Shown here: positions 21,611 through 30,777 of the stretch, one piece after another | Numbering within the stretch: position 1 is the first letter of the stretch | Layout: each line of letters opens with the position of its first letter | Assembly: GCF_001039575.1 (NCBI RefSeq) | Contig: NZ_JIBT01000035.1 | Coordinates: 39,100-103,099, forward strand | Source: Halomonas sp. PR-M31 | GTDB taxonomy: Bacteria > Pseudomonadota > Gammaproteobacteria > Pseudomonadales > Halomonadaceae | Length of the DNA stretch: 64,000 nucleotides | Direction of reading: 5' to 3' | Notes under the pieces: model-generated | Seen by the model: only the letters and a program-made list of their open reading frames with translations | The model's database searches: none | Told to the model about the DNA's origin: nothing | Made by a program: the position numbers and the translations under genes

Positions 21611-23155
21611 ATGACCCTGGTGTGGCTGATCCTGATTCCCTTCATCGGCGGGCTCCTGTGCTGGCAGTTCGAACGGTTGGGCGAAATGGCGCCCCGTTGG
21701 ATCGCGCTGGGTACCATGGGGCTCGAGCTTTTACTCACGCTATGGCTGTGGTGGAGCGGCGATTTTCAGCTGCCGCAAGTCGCCAGCTCAGAGGCGTCAC
21801 AATGGGCGTTGGAATGGCGGACTCCGTGGATTCCCCGGTTCGGTATCGATATCCATCTTGCACTGGATGGCCTGTCGCTGATCTTGATTGCACTGACTGG
21901 GTTTCTCGGTGTTCTCGCAGTGGTGTGTTCCTGGAAAGAGATCATCGGACGCGTCGGCTTTTTTCATCTCAACCTGCTATGGATTCTTGGCGGAGTCGTC
22001 GGAGTGTTCCTGGCCATCGATCTGTTCCTGTTCTTCTTCTTCTGGGAACTGATGCTGGTGCCAATGTATTTCCTGATCGCACTCTGGGGACATAGTGGCT
22101 CTCAGGGCAAGACCCGCATTGGGGCCGCGACCAAGTTCTTCATTTATACCCAGGCCAGCGGTCTGCTGATGCTGGTGGCGATTCTCGGGCTGGTGTTTGC
22201 CCATCATGCGACGACCGGTGTCTACTCCTTCAGCTACGACGACCTGCGCAACGCCCCGCTGTCCCCTGAACTGGCCATGTGGTTGATGCTGGGCTTCTTC
22301 ATTGCCTTCGCGGTCAAGCTGCCGGTAGTGCCTTTGCACGGCTGGCTGCCGGATGCCCATGCCCAGGCGCCTACCGCCGGCAGCGTGGATCTTGCAGGTA
22401 TTCTGCTCAAGACCGCTGCCTATGGCATGCTGCGTTTTACATTGCCCTTGTTCCCCGAAGCGTCCCAGGCCTTCGCCCCGGTTGCCATGGCGCTAGGGGT
22501 GATAGGCATCTTCTACGGTGCTCTGCTCGCCTGTGGCCAGCAGGACATCAAGCGTCTGATCGCCTATACCAGTATTTCCCATATGGGGTTCGTGTTGATC
22601 GGTATCTATGCGGGCACCCAGCTGGCACTGCAGGGTGTAGTAATGCTGATGGTGGCCCATGCCTTCTCCGCGGCGGGGCTGTTCATCATGAGCGGTCAAA
22701 TCTACGAGCGGGTGCATACCCGGGACATGACTCAGATGGGAGGGCTATGGGGTCGTCTGGGTAGTCTGCCCGGATTTTCTCTGTGCTTTGTCGCCGCGTC
22801 CCTGGGCATGCCGGGTACCGCGAATTTCATCGGCGAGTTCATGGTGCTGTTCGGTACCTTTCCGGTGGCGCCTTGGGTCGTGGCTATCGCCAGCGTTGGA
22901 CTGGTGCTGGCAGCCATCTATTCACTGTTTTTGATGCAGCGAGTGCACTACGGTCCTGCCAAGAGCGATGAGCCGCTGGAAGGACTTGATCGCCGTGAGT
23001 ACGTCATGTTGCTGGGCATATTGGCGCTGGTGCTGTTTTTCGGTCTCTATCCGCAGCCTCTACTCGAGACCAGCGGTGCCGCCATGCACGAGATCCAACG
23101 CCTTTTCACCGATCCGGCATTTACGATTACCACTCTGCCGACGAGGACTTCATGA
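21611..23155 (+). CDS. nuoM: NADH-quinone oxidoreductase subunit M
   Basis: A 514-residue antiporter-like membrane subunit with about 14 helices. Signatures include FFFFWELMLVPMYFLIALWG with the key Glu, KLPVVPLHGWLPDAHAQAPTAGSVDLAGILLK and YTSISHMGFVLIGIYAGT. It pumps protons together with NuoL and NuoN. Its stop overlaps the nuoN start (ATGA at 23152). Confidence 0.97.
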   Translation: MTLVWLILIPFIGGLLCWQFERLGEMAPRWIALGTMGLELLLTLWLWWSGDFQLPQVASSEASQWALEWRTPWIPRFGIDIHLALDGLSLILIALTGFLGVLAVVCSWKEIIGRVGFFHLNLLWILGGVVGVFLAIDLFLFFFFWELMLVPMYFLIALWGHSGSQGKTRIGAATKFFIYTQASGLLMLVAILGLVFAHHATTGVYSFSYDDLRNAPLSPELAMWLMLGFFIAFAVKLPVVPLHGWLPDAHAQAPTAGSVDLAGILLKTAAYGMLRFTLPLFPEASQAFAPVAMALGVIGIFYGALLACGQQDIKRLIAYTSISHMGFVLIGIYAGTQLALQGVVMLMVAHAFSAAGLFIMSGQIYERVHTRDMTQMGGLWGRLGSLPGFSLCFVAASLGMPGTANFIGEFMVLFGTFPVAPWVVAIASVGLVLAAIYSLFLMQRVHYGPAKSDEPLEGLDRREYVMLLGILALVLFFGLYPQPLLETSGAAMHEIQRLFTDPAFTITTLPTRTS

Positions 23156-24599
23156 CGCTGACGACGACTCATCTGGTTGCGCTTTTGCCATTGATTCTGG
23201 TGTGCGCGACGGCCATCGTGGTGATGCTGGGTATTGCTTGGCGCCGACATCATACAGCCACCACCATCGTCACCTCTGTCGGTCTCAATCTGGCTCTGCT
23301 ATCGCTGTTGATCGTTTGGCAAGTGACGCCTATCAGAACCCCGTTACTGATCATCGATGGCTTGAGCGTGTTCGCCATGGTGCTGATTCTCGTCTCGGCG
23401 TTGGCTTGCACCACCCTGGCCCATGCTTATCTGGAGTACTACAGGGGGCCTGTCGAAGAGTTCTATCTTCTCTTGCTGTGCTCCGTTGCTGGCGCCTAGT
23501 GTTGGCATCAAGTCAGCATCTGGCGACGCTGTTTTTCGGCCTGGAGCTTCTTTCCATGCCGCTCTATGGCATGTTGGCCTATGCGTTTCATGAGCGTCGC
23601 TCTTTAGAGGCGGGAATCAAGTATCTGATTCTCTCTGCCGCGGCCACCGCCTTTTTGCTCTTTGGCATGGCGCTTCTGTACGCCCAGAGCGGACGGCTGG
23701 ATCTGCCGGGACTCACGGCGGGTCTTGCGAACAACGCCGATGTCTGGGCGCTGGCGGGTGCCGGCATGATGCTAGTAGGGCTCGGTTTCAAGCTATCCAT
23801 CGTACCGTTTCATCTCTGGGCACCGGATGTGTATGAAGGGGGTCCTGGACCCGCGGCAATCTTTTTGGCGTCGGCAAGCAAAGTGGCTGCCTTCGTCGTT
23901 CTGTTGCGTCTGGTCATGACCACGCCAGCCTTTCAGGGTGAATGGCTGAACGAGACGCTGACGGTGCTGGCTCTATTGACCATGATCATCGGCAATCTAT
24001 TGGCCTTGACCCAGTCCGACCTGAAGCGTTTGCTGGCCTATTCCTCCATCGCCCATTTTGGTTATCTGATGGTGGCACTGGTGGTCAGCAACGATCTTGC
24101 GGTGGAAACTGCCGGCGTGTATCTGCTTACCTACGTGGTAACGGTTCTGGCGGCCTTTGGCATCGTTACCCTTATCTCCAGCCCTTATGGCGGGGCAGAT
24201 GCTTCGGCACTGCATCACTACCGGGGGTTGTTCTGGCGTCGTCCCTATCTCACCGCAGTGCTGACGGTGAGCATGTTGTCCTTGGCGGGCATTCCGTCCA
24301 CTGCGGGGTTCATCGGCAAGTTCTATATCATCGCGCTTGGGGTGGACGCGCAGCGCTGGTGGCTGGTGGGCGGCATCATTCTGGGTAGTGCTATCGGTCT
24401 TTACTACTATCTACGGGTTATGGTCACGCTATTTCTGACGGAAGCCGGAATGCAGCGCCGGGATGCGCCTCATAACTGGGGCATGCGAGCTGGCGGTGTG
24501 GTGGTGCTTGGCCTGGCGCTATTGATGGTAGCGCTTGGCCTGTACCCTGGACCGATGGTGGAGTGGGTTAAGCTATTGGCCGCCACCCGCATAGGCTAA
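23152..24599 (+). pseudogene. nuoN: NADH-quinone oxidoreductase subunit N, frameshifted as sequenced
   Basis: The first 115 codons (23152-23499) encode a normal NuoN N terminus that stops at TAG after LLLLCSVAGA. The rest continues one frame over (LVLASSQHLATLFFGLELLSMPLYGMLAYAF and onward, with LSIVPFHLWAPDVYEG and LLAYSSIAHFGYLMVAL). Adding one C after 23496 (GGCGCC to GGCGCCC) restores one 482-residue protein, the normal NuoN length. The two halves show no other damage. NuoN is a proton-pumping membrane subunit and complex I needs it. I infer a base-calling or assembly error, or a very recent mutation. It is the last gene of the operon. Confidence 0.92.
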
Positions 24600-24836
24600 G
24601 CCTTGTCTAAAAAGTACCTGCACTCGTCTATACGGCGTTAAAAATTGACTCGTGCGCGAGTCCGATCAAGATGCTCATTTACACTGCGTAAACTGCGCTC
24701 TTGGACTCGCAACATCCATGTTGCTCGCTCTTCGAGCAGCAGAGCTGCCCAAATCGGCAATCCTGCCGATTAGTCACCAATTTTTGCCTTGTCTAGACTT
24801 CGCTCGCTAACTTTTTAGATCAAGGCTAGGAAATCG
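24599..24836 (+). repeat. Structured intergenic repeat-like element with terminal inverted repeats
   Basis: No gene is present here. The ends form an imperfect inverted repeat (GCCTTG-TCTAAAAAGT at 24599-24615 against the complement of ACTTTTTAGATCAAGGC at about 24819-24836). Inside lies a second pair: the stretch from about 24628, with GTCTA and AAAAATTG, matches the complement of CAATTTTTGCCTTGTCTAGAC at about 24778. Further in are GCGAGTCC/GGACTCGC and a perfect hairpin AATCGGCA-ATCC-TGCCGATT. This nested layout resembles a mobile, MITE- or REP-like non-coding repeat. That it is multi-copy is inference; only one copy is seen in this window. Confidence 0.55.
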
Positions 24837-24854
24837 ATATATAAATGTTTGTAT

Positions 24855-26257
24855 TCAGAAATTGTTTGGTAGCCAGGTGGCAAGCCCCGGAAAGAAGGCC
24901 AGGGCTGCCAGCATGGCAAGCTGCAGCAGGATGAAGGGAATGACGCCGCGGTAGATGGCGGTGGTAGGCACCGAAGCGGGTGCCACGCCGCGCAGATAAA
25001 ATAGCGCGAAACCAAAAGGCGGGGTTAGAAACGAGGTCTGCAGGTTGATGGCGATCATGATACCCAGCCAGATTGGATCAAGGCCCATGGCCAGCAGAAT
25101 CGGACCGATAATGGGCACCACCACGAAGGTGATCTCGATGAAATCGAGAATGAACCCGAGCAGGAAGATGACCAGCATCACCACAAGCGTCGCTCCCGCC
25201 ACACCTCCGGGCATGTGATCGAACAACTCCTGGATCAACTCCTCCCCACCATAGGCGCGAAACACCAGAGAAAACAGTGCGGCGCCAATCAGAATCATGA
25301 ACACCATGCTGGTGACACGCGTCGTTGACGTCAGCGCGTCCTTGAGGGTGGCAAAATCCAGCTTGCGATAGGCCAGGGCCAATAGCAATGCGCCGAACGC
25401 ACCGACCGCCGAAGCCTCTGTAGGGGTGGCAAGGCCCCCTAGAATCGACCCCAGCACGGCTATGATAAGAAGAATGGGGGGTATCAGCCCCTTGAGCAGC
25501 AAGGTGCCCAGGCCGCTTTTATGACCGAGCTCCCTCATCAGCTCTTCTCGATTCGCCGGGGGAGCGATCTCCGGCTTCAGCCAGGCAATGATGGCGACAT
25601 AAGCGACGTAAAGCGTCACCAGTATCAAGCCCGGTACCAGGCGCCCATGAACAGATCCCCCACTGATACCGTCTTGGGACTGAAGATACCCATGGTCAGC
25701 TGCGCCTGCTGATAGGCGGAGGACAACACGTCGCCCAGCAGTACCAGGGCGATGGAGGGTGGAATGATCTGCCCTAGTGTCCCGGTGGCGCAGATGGTGC
25801 CGGTGGCCAGGGACATGCTGTAGCCGCGCTTCAACATGGTGGGCAGCGACAGCAGCCCCATGGTGACTACCGTGGCGCCGACGATGCCGGTGGAAGCCGC
25901 CAACAGCATGCCGACCAGGGTTACCGAAATACCCAATCCCCCGCGAAGTGAGCCGAACAGCAGCGCCATGGCATCGAGCAGAGTCTCTGCGACCTTGGAT
26001 TTCTCCAGCAGCACGCCCATCAGTACGAATAGCGGCACGGCTAACAGTGTCTGATTGGTCATGATGCCGTAAAGACGATTGGGAAAGGCCGCCAGGAAGC
26101 TACCATCGAAATGCGCGTCGATGCCTATTGATTGCAGACCCATCCCTAGCCCTGCGAAGGCCAAGGCAGTACCCGCCAGAGACAAGGCGACTGGATAGCC
26201 AAGCATTAATACCAGACAAATCATTGCGAACAGCACGAGGGGCATGAACTCTAGCAT
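24855..26257 (-). pseudogene. TRAP transporter large permease subunit DctM, frameshifted as sequenced
   Basis: The N-terminal half (26257 down to 25625, 210 residues) ends ...SVGDLFMGAWYRA-stop. The C-terminal half continues in another frame (ILVTLYVAYVAIIAWLKPEI... to GLATWLPNNF). Adding one C between 25640 and 25639 gives DLFMGALVPGLILVTLYV, the usual DctM transition, and one 467-residue protein. That length fits the longer DctM subgroup with an insert after the central domain. Motifs such as LLAASTGIVGATVVTMGLLSLP, IIPPSIALVLLG and LTPPFGFALFYLRGV are intact. Without correction the transporter would be dead. It shares one base with dctQ upstream. No receptor gene adjoins this pair. Confidence 0.88.
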
Positions 26258-26808
26258 TACACATACTCCTCGGGATGGTCGTGATCATCTTCCGATAGTG
26301 TATGCCCTCGAATGATCAAGATGTTGCGTGTGATCTCGACGAGTCCTTGCAGACTCATCAGTACGGCAAAGACAGGAATTAGCGTCTTGAGTAAAAAGAC
26401 GCCGGGTAAACCGCCGGATTCCGGCGAGCCTTCAAGAATGCGCCATGACTTGTCCACATAGCCGAGACTCGCTATCACGACGAAGATCATGACGGGAAGC
26501 AGCAAGAACAGCGTGCCCAGAAGATCGACCCAGGCCTTTTTCTTCATCGACATACCGCGATAGAAGATATCGACCCGCACGTGCCCATCGTGTTTCAAGG
26601 TATAGGCTGCCGCGAGCAGGAAAACCGTCGCGTGCATGTACATCACGGATTCCTGCATCGGCGTATTGCTGACATTGAAAAGATAGCGCAGCACCACGAT
26701 CAAGAATTCGGTCAGCATCATGATCAGCACCAGCCAGGTCAACGCCTTACCCAATCGCTCGGTAAAGGTATCAATCCACGCCAGGGGTGTGGGCAGGGGT
26801 GCGCGCAT
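26257..26808 (-). CDS. TRAP transporter small permease subunit, DctQ family
   Basis: A 183-residue membrane protein with four hydrophobic segments: LGKALTWLVLIMMLTEFLIVVL, a segment around MYMHATVFLLAAAYTL, VDLLGTLFLLLPVMIFVVIASLGY, and FLLKTLIPVFAVLMSLQGL. The HDGHVRVDIFY motif after the second segment is typical of DctQ proteins. It is the first gene of a two-gene operon with dctM, overlapping by one base (TAATG). It is unlike the DctQ at 2399-3031, so this is a different TRAP system, and its receptor gene is not in the window. Confidence 0.88.
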   Translation of the reverse strand: MRAPLPTPLAWIDTFTERLGKALTWLVLIMMLTEFLIVVLRYLFNVSNTPMQESVMYMHATVFLLAAAYTLKHDGHVRVDIFYRGMSMKKKAWVDLLGTLFLLLPVMIFVVIASLGYVDKSWRILEGSPESGGLPGVFLLKTLIPVFAVLMSLQGLVEITRNILIIRGHTLSEDDHDHPEEYV

Positions 26809-26945
26809 CAGGAAGTCCTCTCGAAGCCATGAAGGTGCTATCGGGAATGGTAGACGAGGAGATCACCACGGGTATACAGCATCGATGCAAGCGAGCGCAG
26901 AATCATGTTGTCGGCGTGAACGCCCATTCTCATCGCGACAAGCAC

Positions 26946-27752
26946 TCAATGCCGAGAAGGAAGATGAACCGCTTGATAACAGGCTGCCGGCAAATGGATG
27001 TTCACGGTCAAGGGTAGATGATCGGAAAACAACTGATCCAGCGCCTGGGGGGCGTCCGCGGTCAGGCTAGGAGACAGCAGAATATGATCCAGCGCGCGGC
27101 GAGGTTGCCAGGCAGGGTAGCTGGGTAAGGGGCGTACCGGATGCAGCGGTAGCGACAGGCAAAAACGCGAATGAGACGTCAGCTGATCCGGGGTGCAGTT
27201 GAGATCCCCCATGACCACCACATGTTTTAAGGGCGCGATCAACTCGCTGAGATAATCGAGCTGGCGGCTGCGTCCGCGACGACTCAATGCCAAATGAGCA
27301 ACAAATACATGCAGCGCCTCGGGGCCCTGGCCATAGCACGCATGAATGGCGCCGCGCCCGGGTGCCCCCGGTAGCCGATGCTCTCGAATGTACTGAGGCT
27401 GTAGCCGTGACAACAGACCATTGCTGTGCTGGGCAACCCGTCCGAGATTACGGTTGAGCTGCTGATAGTGGTAAGGAAAATCGGCGCGTTGAGCCAGGTA
27501 TTCGAGCTGGTTGACATTGCTCGAGCGAAAGCTGCCGCCATCAATTTCCTGCAATCCGACGATATCGAAATTGCCCAGCACCTTGGCCATGATGTCCAGA
27601 CGTCCACGGCGCTTGGGATTGGGCAACAGATGCTGCCAACTGCGCGTGAGGTAATGATGATAGGCCGACGTTTGGATGCCGACCTGAAGGTTGAATGTCA
27701 GTAAACGCAGCGTGAAATCGTGATCACCGCTTGTTGCCAGGGCTTGAGTCAC
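26946..27752 (-). CDS. Endonuclease/exonuclease/phosphatase family protein
   Basis: A 268-residue cytosolic protein of the EEP (DNase I-like) fold. It has the metal-binding Glu in IVGLQEIDGG, the GDLNCTPDQL motif, LDHILLSPSL, and a final SDHLPLTVNI with the catalytic Asp-His pair. The substrate (nucleic acid or a phosphoester lipid) cannot be told. The GTG at 27752 was chosen because GGGGA lies 8 bases upstream and it begins 4 bases after the dsbA stop; an upstream in-frame ATG lies inside dsbA. It is next to dsbA and cytochrome c4 as in pseudomonads. Confidence 0.85.
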   Translation of the reverse strand: MTQALATSGDHDFTLRLLTFNLQVGIQTSAYHHYLTRSWQHLLPNPKRRGRLDIMAKVLGNFDIVGLQEIDGGSFRSSNVNQLEYLAQRADFPYHYQQLNRNLGRVAQHSNGLLSRLQPQYIREHRLPGAPGRGAIHACYGQGPEALHVFVAHLALSRRGRSRQLDYLSELIAPLKHVVVMGDLNCTPDQLTSHSRFCLSLPLHPVRPLPSYPAWQPRRALDHILLSPSLTADAPQALDQLFSDHLPLTVNIHLPAACYQAVHLPSRH

Positions 27753-27756
27753 GCAA

Positions 27757-28407
27757 TCATTCCCCTTGTGCTTGTTCCGAATCGGGCCGTTCGTTGCGCT
27801 CCTGATCAATCAGCGCGCTGGCAATTTGCGGCATATTTTCAAGACTGCCTGCGCTATCGGGTGTGATGACGTAGCGTCCATCGACGACCAGCGCCGGAAC
27901 ACCCATCAGCTGGTAACCGCGCATCTTGGCATGTGCCTGGTTGATCTGGCTTTTCACGCCAAAAGAGTTCAAGGCTTTCTTGGCGTCTTCTTCGCTGACA
28001 CCGTAGTTGCTGTAGAAAGCCGCGATGTCATTTTCATCGATCAATTTCTTGCCGTCCTGATGAATGGCATCGAAGAAATCTTCATGGGTCTTGTCGAGGA
28101 TGCCGAGCTGTTTAGCAGCGAAGAAAGCTGCCGCATGGCGAATCCAGGTATCTCCCATGGTGGCTGGCAAACGTTCGAAAACCACATCGTCCGGTAGATC
28201 CGCAGCCCAGGCATTGAGCGGCTCTTCCAGATCGTAGCAGTGAGGACAGCCATACCAGAATACTTCGGTGACCTCGATTTGGCCGTTCTTGGCATTGGTC
28301 TCGACGGGTGTATCCAGCACCTGATAATCCTGACCCGCCACCGGTGCTGCCAGCGTCAATGTCGAAAGACTCAATCCAGCAATAATGGCCATACACTGTT
28401 TCAACAT
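27757..28407 (-). CDS. dsbA: Thiol:disulfide interchange protein DsbA
   Basis: A 216-residue periplasmic oxidoreductase with a signal peptide (cut around AAP, residue 20). The thioredoxin-fold active site is FWYGCPHCYDL (Cys54-Pro-His-Cys57), and the cis-Pro loop is GVPALVV. It introduces disulfides into secreted proteins and is reoxidised by DsbB. CAGGAG lies upstream of the ATG. The C-terminal tail is acidic and Gln-rich. It appears to be co-transcribed with the endonuclease gene downstream. Confidence 0.96.
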   Translation of the reverse strand: MLKQCMAIIAGLSLSTLTLAAPVAGQDYQVLDTPVETNAKNGQIEVTEVFWYGCPHCYDLEEPLNAWAADLPDDVVFERLPATMGDTWIRHAAAFFAAKQLGILDKTHEDFFDAIHQDGKKLIDENDIAAFYSNYGVSEEDAKKALNSFGVKSQINQAHAKMRGYQLMGVPALVVDGRYVITPDSAGSLENMPQIASALIDQERNERPDSEQAQGE

Positions 28408-28525
28408 GTGTCAGCGCTCCTGAAAATATAGGGTAGATTCGATTCGAGAAAATAGGGCATGGGCGATCTTTGCACCCTAGAGTGTCGGACCATATTAGGC
28501 GATAAACATCATACCGGAAAATGGA

Positions 28526-28549
28526 AAAAGGCGGCCGAAGCCGCCTTTT
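28526..28549 (-). terminator. Intrinsic terminator after cytochrome c4 gene
   Basis: A perfect 10-bp palindromic stem (AAAAGGCGGC / GCCGCCTTTT) with a 4-base loop. It carries A and T runs on both sides, so it can act in either direction. It lies 18 bases beyond the cytochrome c4 stop and separates that gene from dsbA. Confidence 0.9.
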
Positions 28550-28567
28550 ATCTTGAATATCGAGTTA

Positions 28568-29173
28568 TCAATGCAGGCCGTTGACATAGCTTGCCACGGC
28601 TTCCATGTCCGCATCGCTCATCTTGGATGCAATACCGCGCATGATGGCGTTGGGATCGTTGCTGCGCTCACCCTTGGCGTAGTCCTGGAGGGTGGAAACG
28701 ATATATTCGGGATGCTGCCCCGAAAGTGCCGGGAATCTGGCAGAGCCAACGCCTACGCCAGTAGGCATGTGACACCCCATGCAGGCCGGAATACCCTTGG
28801 CCAGATCGCCGGACTTGTAGAGGCTTTTGCCTCGGTCGACGAGGGCTGGATCGGCTTGGCCAAGATTGGGCTCTTGGTTAGCGTAGAACGCAGCCAAGTC
28901 TGCAATGTCCTGTTCATCGAGATTGGCGACGATCCCCATCATTTGGGGCACCGGACGCACGCCGTCACGAATTTCGGTAATTTGCTTCACCAAATAAGCA
29001 GGATGTTGTCCTGCAATGTTGGGAAACGTGGGTGCAGCGCTGTTGCCTTGCTGGCCATGGCAGGCCGCACAGACCTGCGCTTTTTCCTTGCCAGCGGCTG
29101 GATCGCCCTCGACTGCGTGTGCTGTCGTTACGAATCCCATGATCAGTGCCAAGCCAACCAGTAACTTTCTCAT
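28568..29173 (-). CDS. Diheme cytochrome c4
   Basis: A 201-residue periplasmic cytochrome with a signal peptide (cut after AHA, residue 20) and two class I c-type domains. The haem sites are CAACH (35-39) and CMGCH (131-135). Distal Met ligands are expected in the PVPQMMG and IASKMSDAD regions. Cytochrome c4 carries electrons from the bc1 complex to terminal oxidases. It is divergent from yihA with about 246 bases between, in which no other gene was seen. Confidence 0.95.
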   Translation of the reverse strand: MRKLLVGLALIMGFVTTAHAVEGDPAAGKEKAQVCAACHGQQGNSAAPTFPNIAGQHPAYLVKQITEIRDGVRPVPQMMGIVANLDEQDIADLAAFYANQEPNLGQADPALVDRGKSLYKSGDLAKGIPACMGCHMPTGVGVGSARFPALSGQHPEYIVSTLQDYAKGERSNDPNAIMRGIASKMSDADMEAVASYVNGLH

Positions 29174-29419
29174 CGCTATTTCACTATGCCGTTTCGTTTT
29201 ATCTGGTATCGGTAACCGGCGTTCATCTGTTCAACCGGTGCGCTGTCGCTATGATACAAGGCCGTTATCGAATGCGGCGATTTTTTGCGCTGGATCGACC
29301 CGACGCGACATTGATTATCAAGGTAGTATATCGAATCCCTCCGGTCGCGGAAACGTAGCCATAATGCCGCACCCAAGGCCGGTCAAGGTTTTACCATTCT
29401 AGCCACAACGAGATTCATC

Positions 29420-30033
29420 GTGAGCCGTCTTCACTATAACACCGCCCGCTTCATGATCAGTGCGCCGACTCTGGCGCTGTGCCCCGCGGACCAGGGCCTG
29501 GAAGTTGCCTTCGCAGGACGTTCGAATGCAGGAAAATCCAGTGCCGTCAATGCACTGACGCAGCAGAAAGCACTGGCCCGCACGTCCAAGACCCCCGGAC
29601 GGACACAGCTGATCAATTTCTTCAGTATTGGCGAGGATACCTCACGACGCCTGGTCGATCTGCCGGGGTATGGATTTGCCAAGGTACCGGAGAAGGTCAA
29701 GCTCGAATGGCAGCGCCATCTGGCCGAGTATCTGCAGCGTCGTGCATCGCTTCAAGGACTGGTGCTGGTCATGGATGTACGCCATCCGCTCAGCGAATTC
29801 GACGAAATGATGCTGGGTTGGGCGGACGACAAGGACATGGCGGTTCATATCCTCTTGACCAAGGCGGACAAGCTCAAGTCCGGCGCGGCCAAGAGCAGCC
29901 TGCTACAGGTACGCAAGCGTCTGCAGGAGTGGGAGGATCTGGTCAGCGTACAGCTGTTTTCGGCGTTGAAGCGCCAGGGCGTCGAAGAAGCCAGGCACGT
30001 CTGGATGACTGGCTTTCACCTGCCGAGGGATGA
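29420..30033 (+). CDS. yihA: Ribosome biogenesis GTP-binding protein YihA/YsxC, frameshifted near the 3' end as sequenced
   Basis: A small GTPase with G1 GRSNAGKS, a G2 Thr in [13 protein letters not shown]3 DLPGYG and G4 TKAD, ending in the family's [12 protein letters not shown]. YihA assists assembly of the 50S ribosomal subunit and is essential in many bacteria. As sequenced, the frame leaves the family sequence at base 30000 and runs to 30334 as a 304-residue product antisense to the next gene. Restoring one C between 30000 and 30001 gives [14 protein letters not shown] and a stop at 30033, a normal 204-residue protein. I give the corrected end. It starts with GTG ([10 protein letters not shown]). 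Confidence 0.85.
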
Positions 30034-30038
30034 AGGGG

Positions 30039-30773
30039 CTATTTCAAGTGAGTCAGCAGTGCCGGCAGCTCACGGATATGAGTCAGTCGAAAAACCCCTG
30101 CGGGCATGTCGCCGCGGTGTTCATCATGCTTGTCGATCCAGGCCACCTGCATGCCCAGACGCCGTGCCGGAAGCACGTCCTCTCGCCAGGAATCACCAAC
30201 GTGCATCGCTTGAGAAGGGGAGCTGCCAAGTCGCGCCAGAGCGGCAAGAAACGGCCGCGCGTCGGGTTTGGGCGCAAGCAGTTCGCCGGCAGCGATGGCA
30301 ATGGGGAAATATCGCGCCAGAGGAAGGCGTGTGATCTGTACGTTGCCATTGGTGATCGCTGCCAAGGCGTAACGCTGGCTAAGCTCATCCAGTAGTGCCT
30401 CTACTTCCGGGTAGGGCGTGAGCTGATGGCGAAAAATCATGAACTGTTCCATGGCCGCGGCAGCGTAATCCTCGGCGTCCTGGGGGCGTAGTCCATACTC
30501 TCGCAGCATCTCAAAAAGGCTTTGCTGTCGAATCCAGGTGAAATCTCCTCGCCGTAGTGGATCCCGCTGAGCCACCCGTTGACGTCGTTCCTGATAGGCG
30601 CTCAAGGGAAAGCGTTCGCTCATGCGTTCACGCTGTATGTCCAGTTGAGCGATGGCGTCATCCAGCCAGTCATAGTGACCGTTTTCGGTGGCGACCATGA
30701 CCCCGTGGTTGTCCCACAGAGTGTCGTCGAGATCGAAAGTCAGGGCTGTCAAGGGAGATGTGAAGGAAGTCAT
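30039..30773 (-). CDS. HAD-superfamily hydrolase, YigB-like
   Basis: A 244-residue HAD-IA hydrolase with motif [11 protein letters not shown], motif II ITNGN, Lys in [11 protein letters not shown] and motif [12 protein letters not shown]. This pattern, and a location right after xerC, match YigB, a flavin-pathway FMN/ARPP phosphatase in E. coli. That specific activity is inference. It starts 4 bases after the xerC stop and ends 5 bases from the corrected yihA stop (convergent). Confidence 0.85.
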   Translation of the reverse strand: MTSFTSPLTALTFDLDDTLWDNHGVMVATENGHYDWLDDAIAQLDIQRERMSERFPLSAYQERRQRVAQRDPLRRGDFTWIRQQSLFEMLREYGLRPQDAEDYAAAAMEQFMIFRHQLTPYPEVEALLDELSQRYALAAITNGNVQITRLPLARYFPIAIAAGELLAPKPDARPFLAALARLGSSPSQAMHVGDSWREDVLPARRLGMQVAWIDKHDEHRGDMPAGVFRLTHIRELPALLTHLK

Positions 30774-30777
30774 GGTG

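Noticed and set aside
22968..24599. 543-codon frame starting inside nuoM and running to the end of nuoN
   Set aside because: Its first ~170 codons are out-of-frame nuoM/nuoN sequence; it exists only because of the nuoN frameshift.
30034..30334. C-terminal extension of YihA
   Set aside because: Antisense to the yigB-like gene and unlike any YihA; explained by one missing C.
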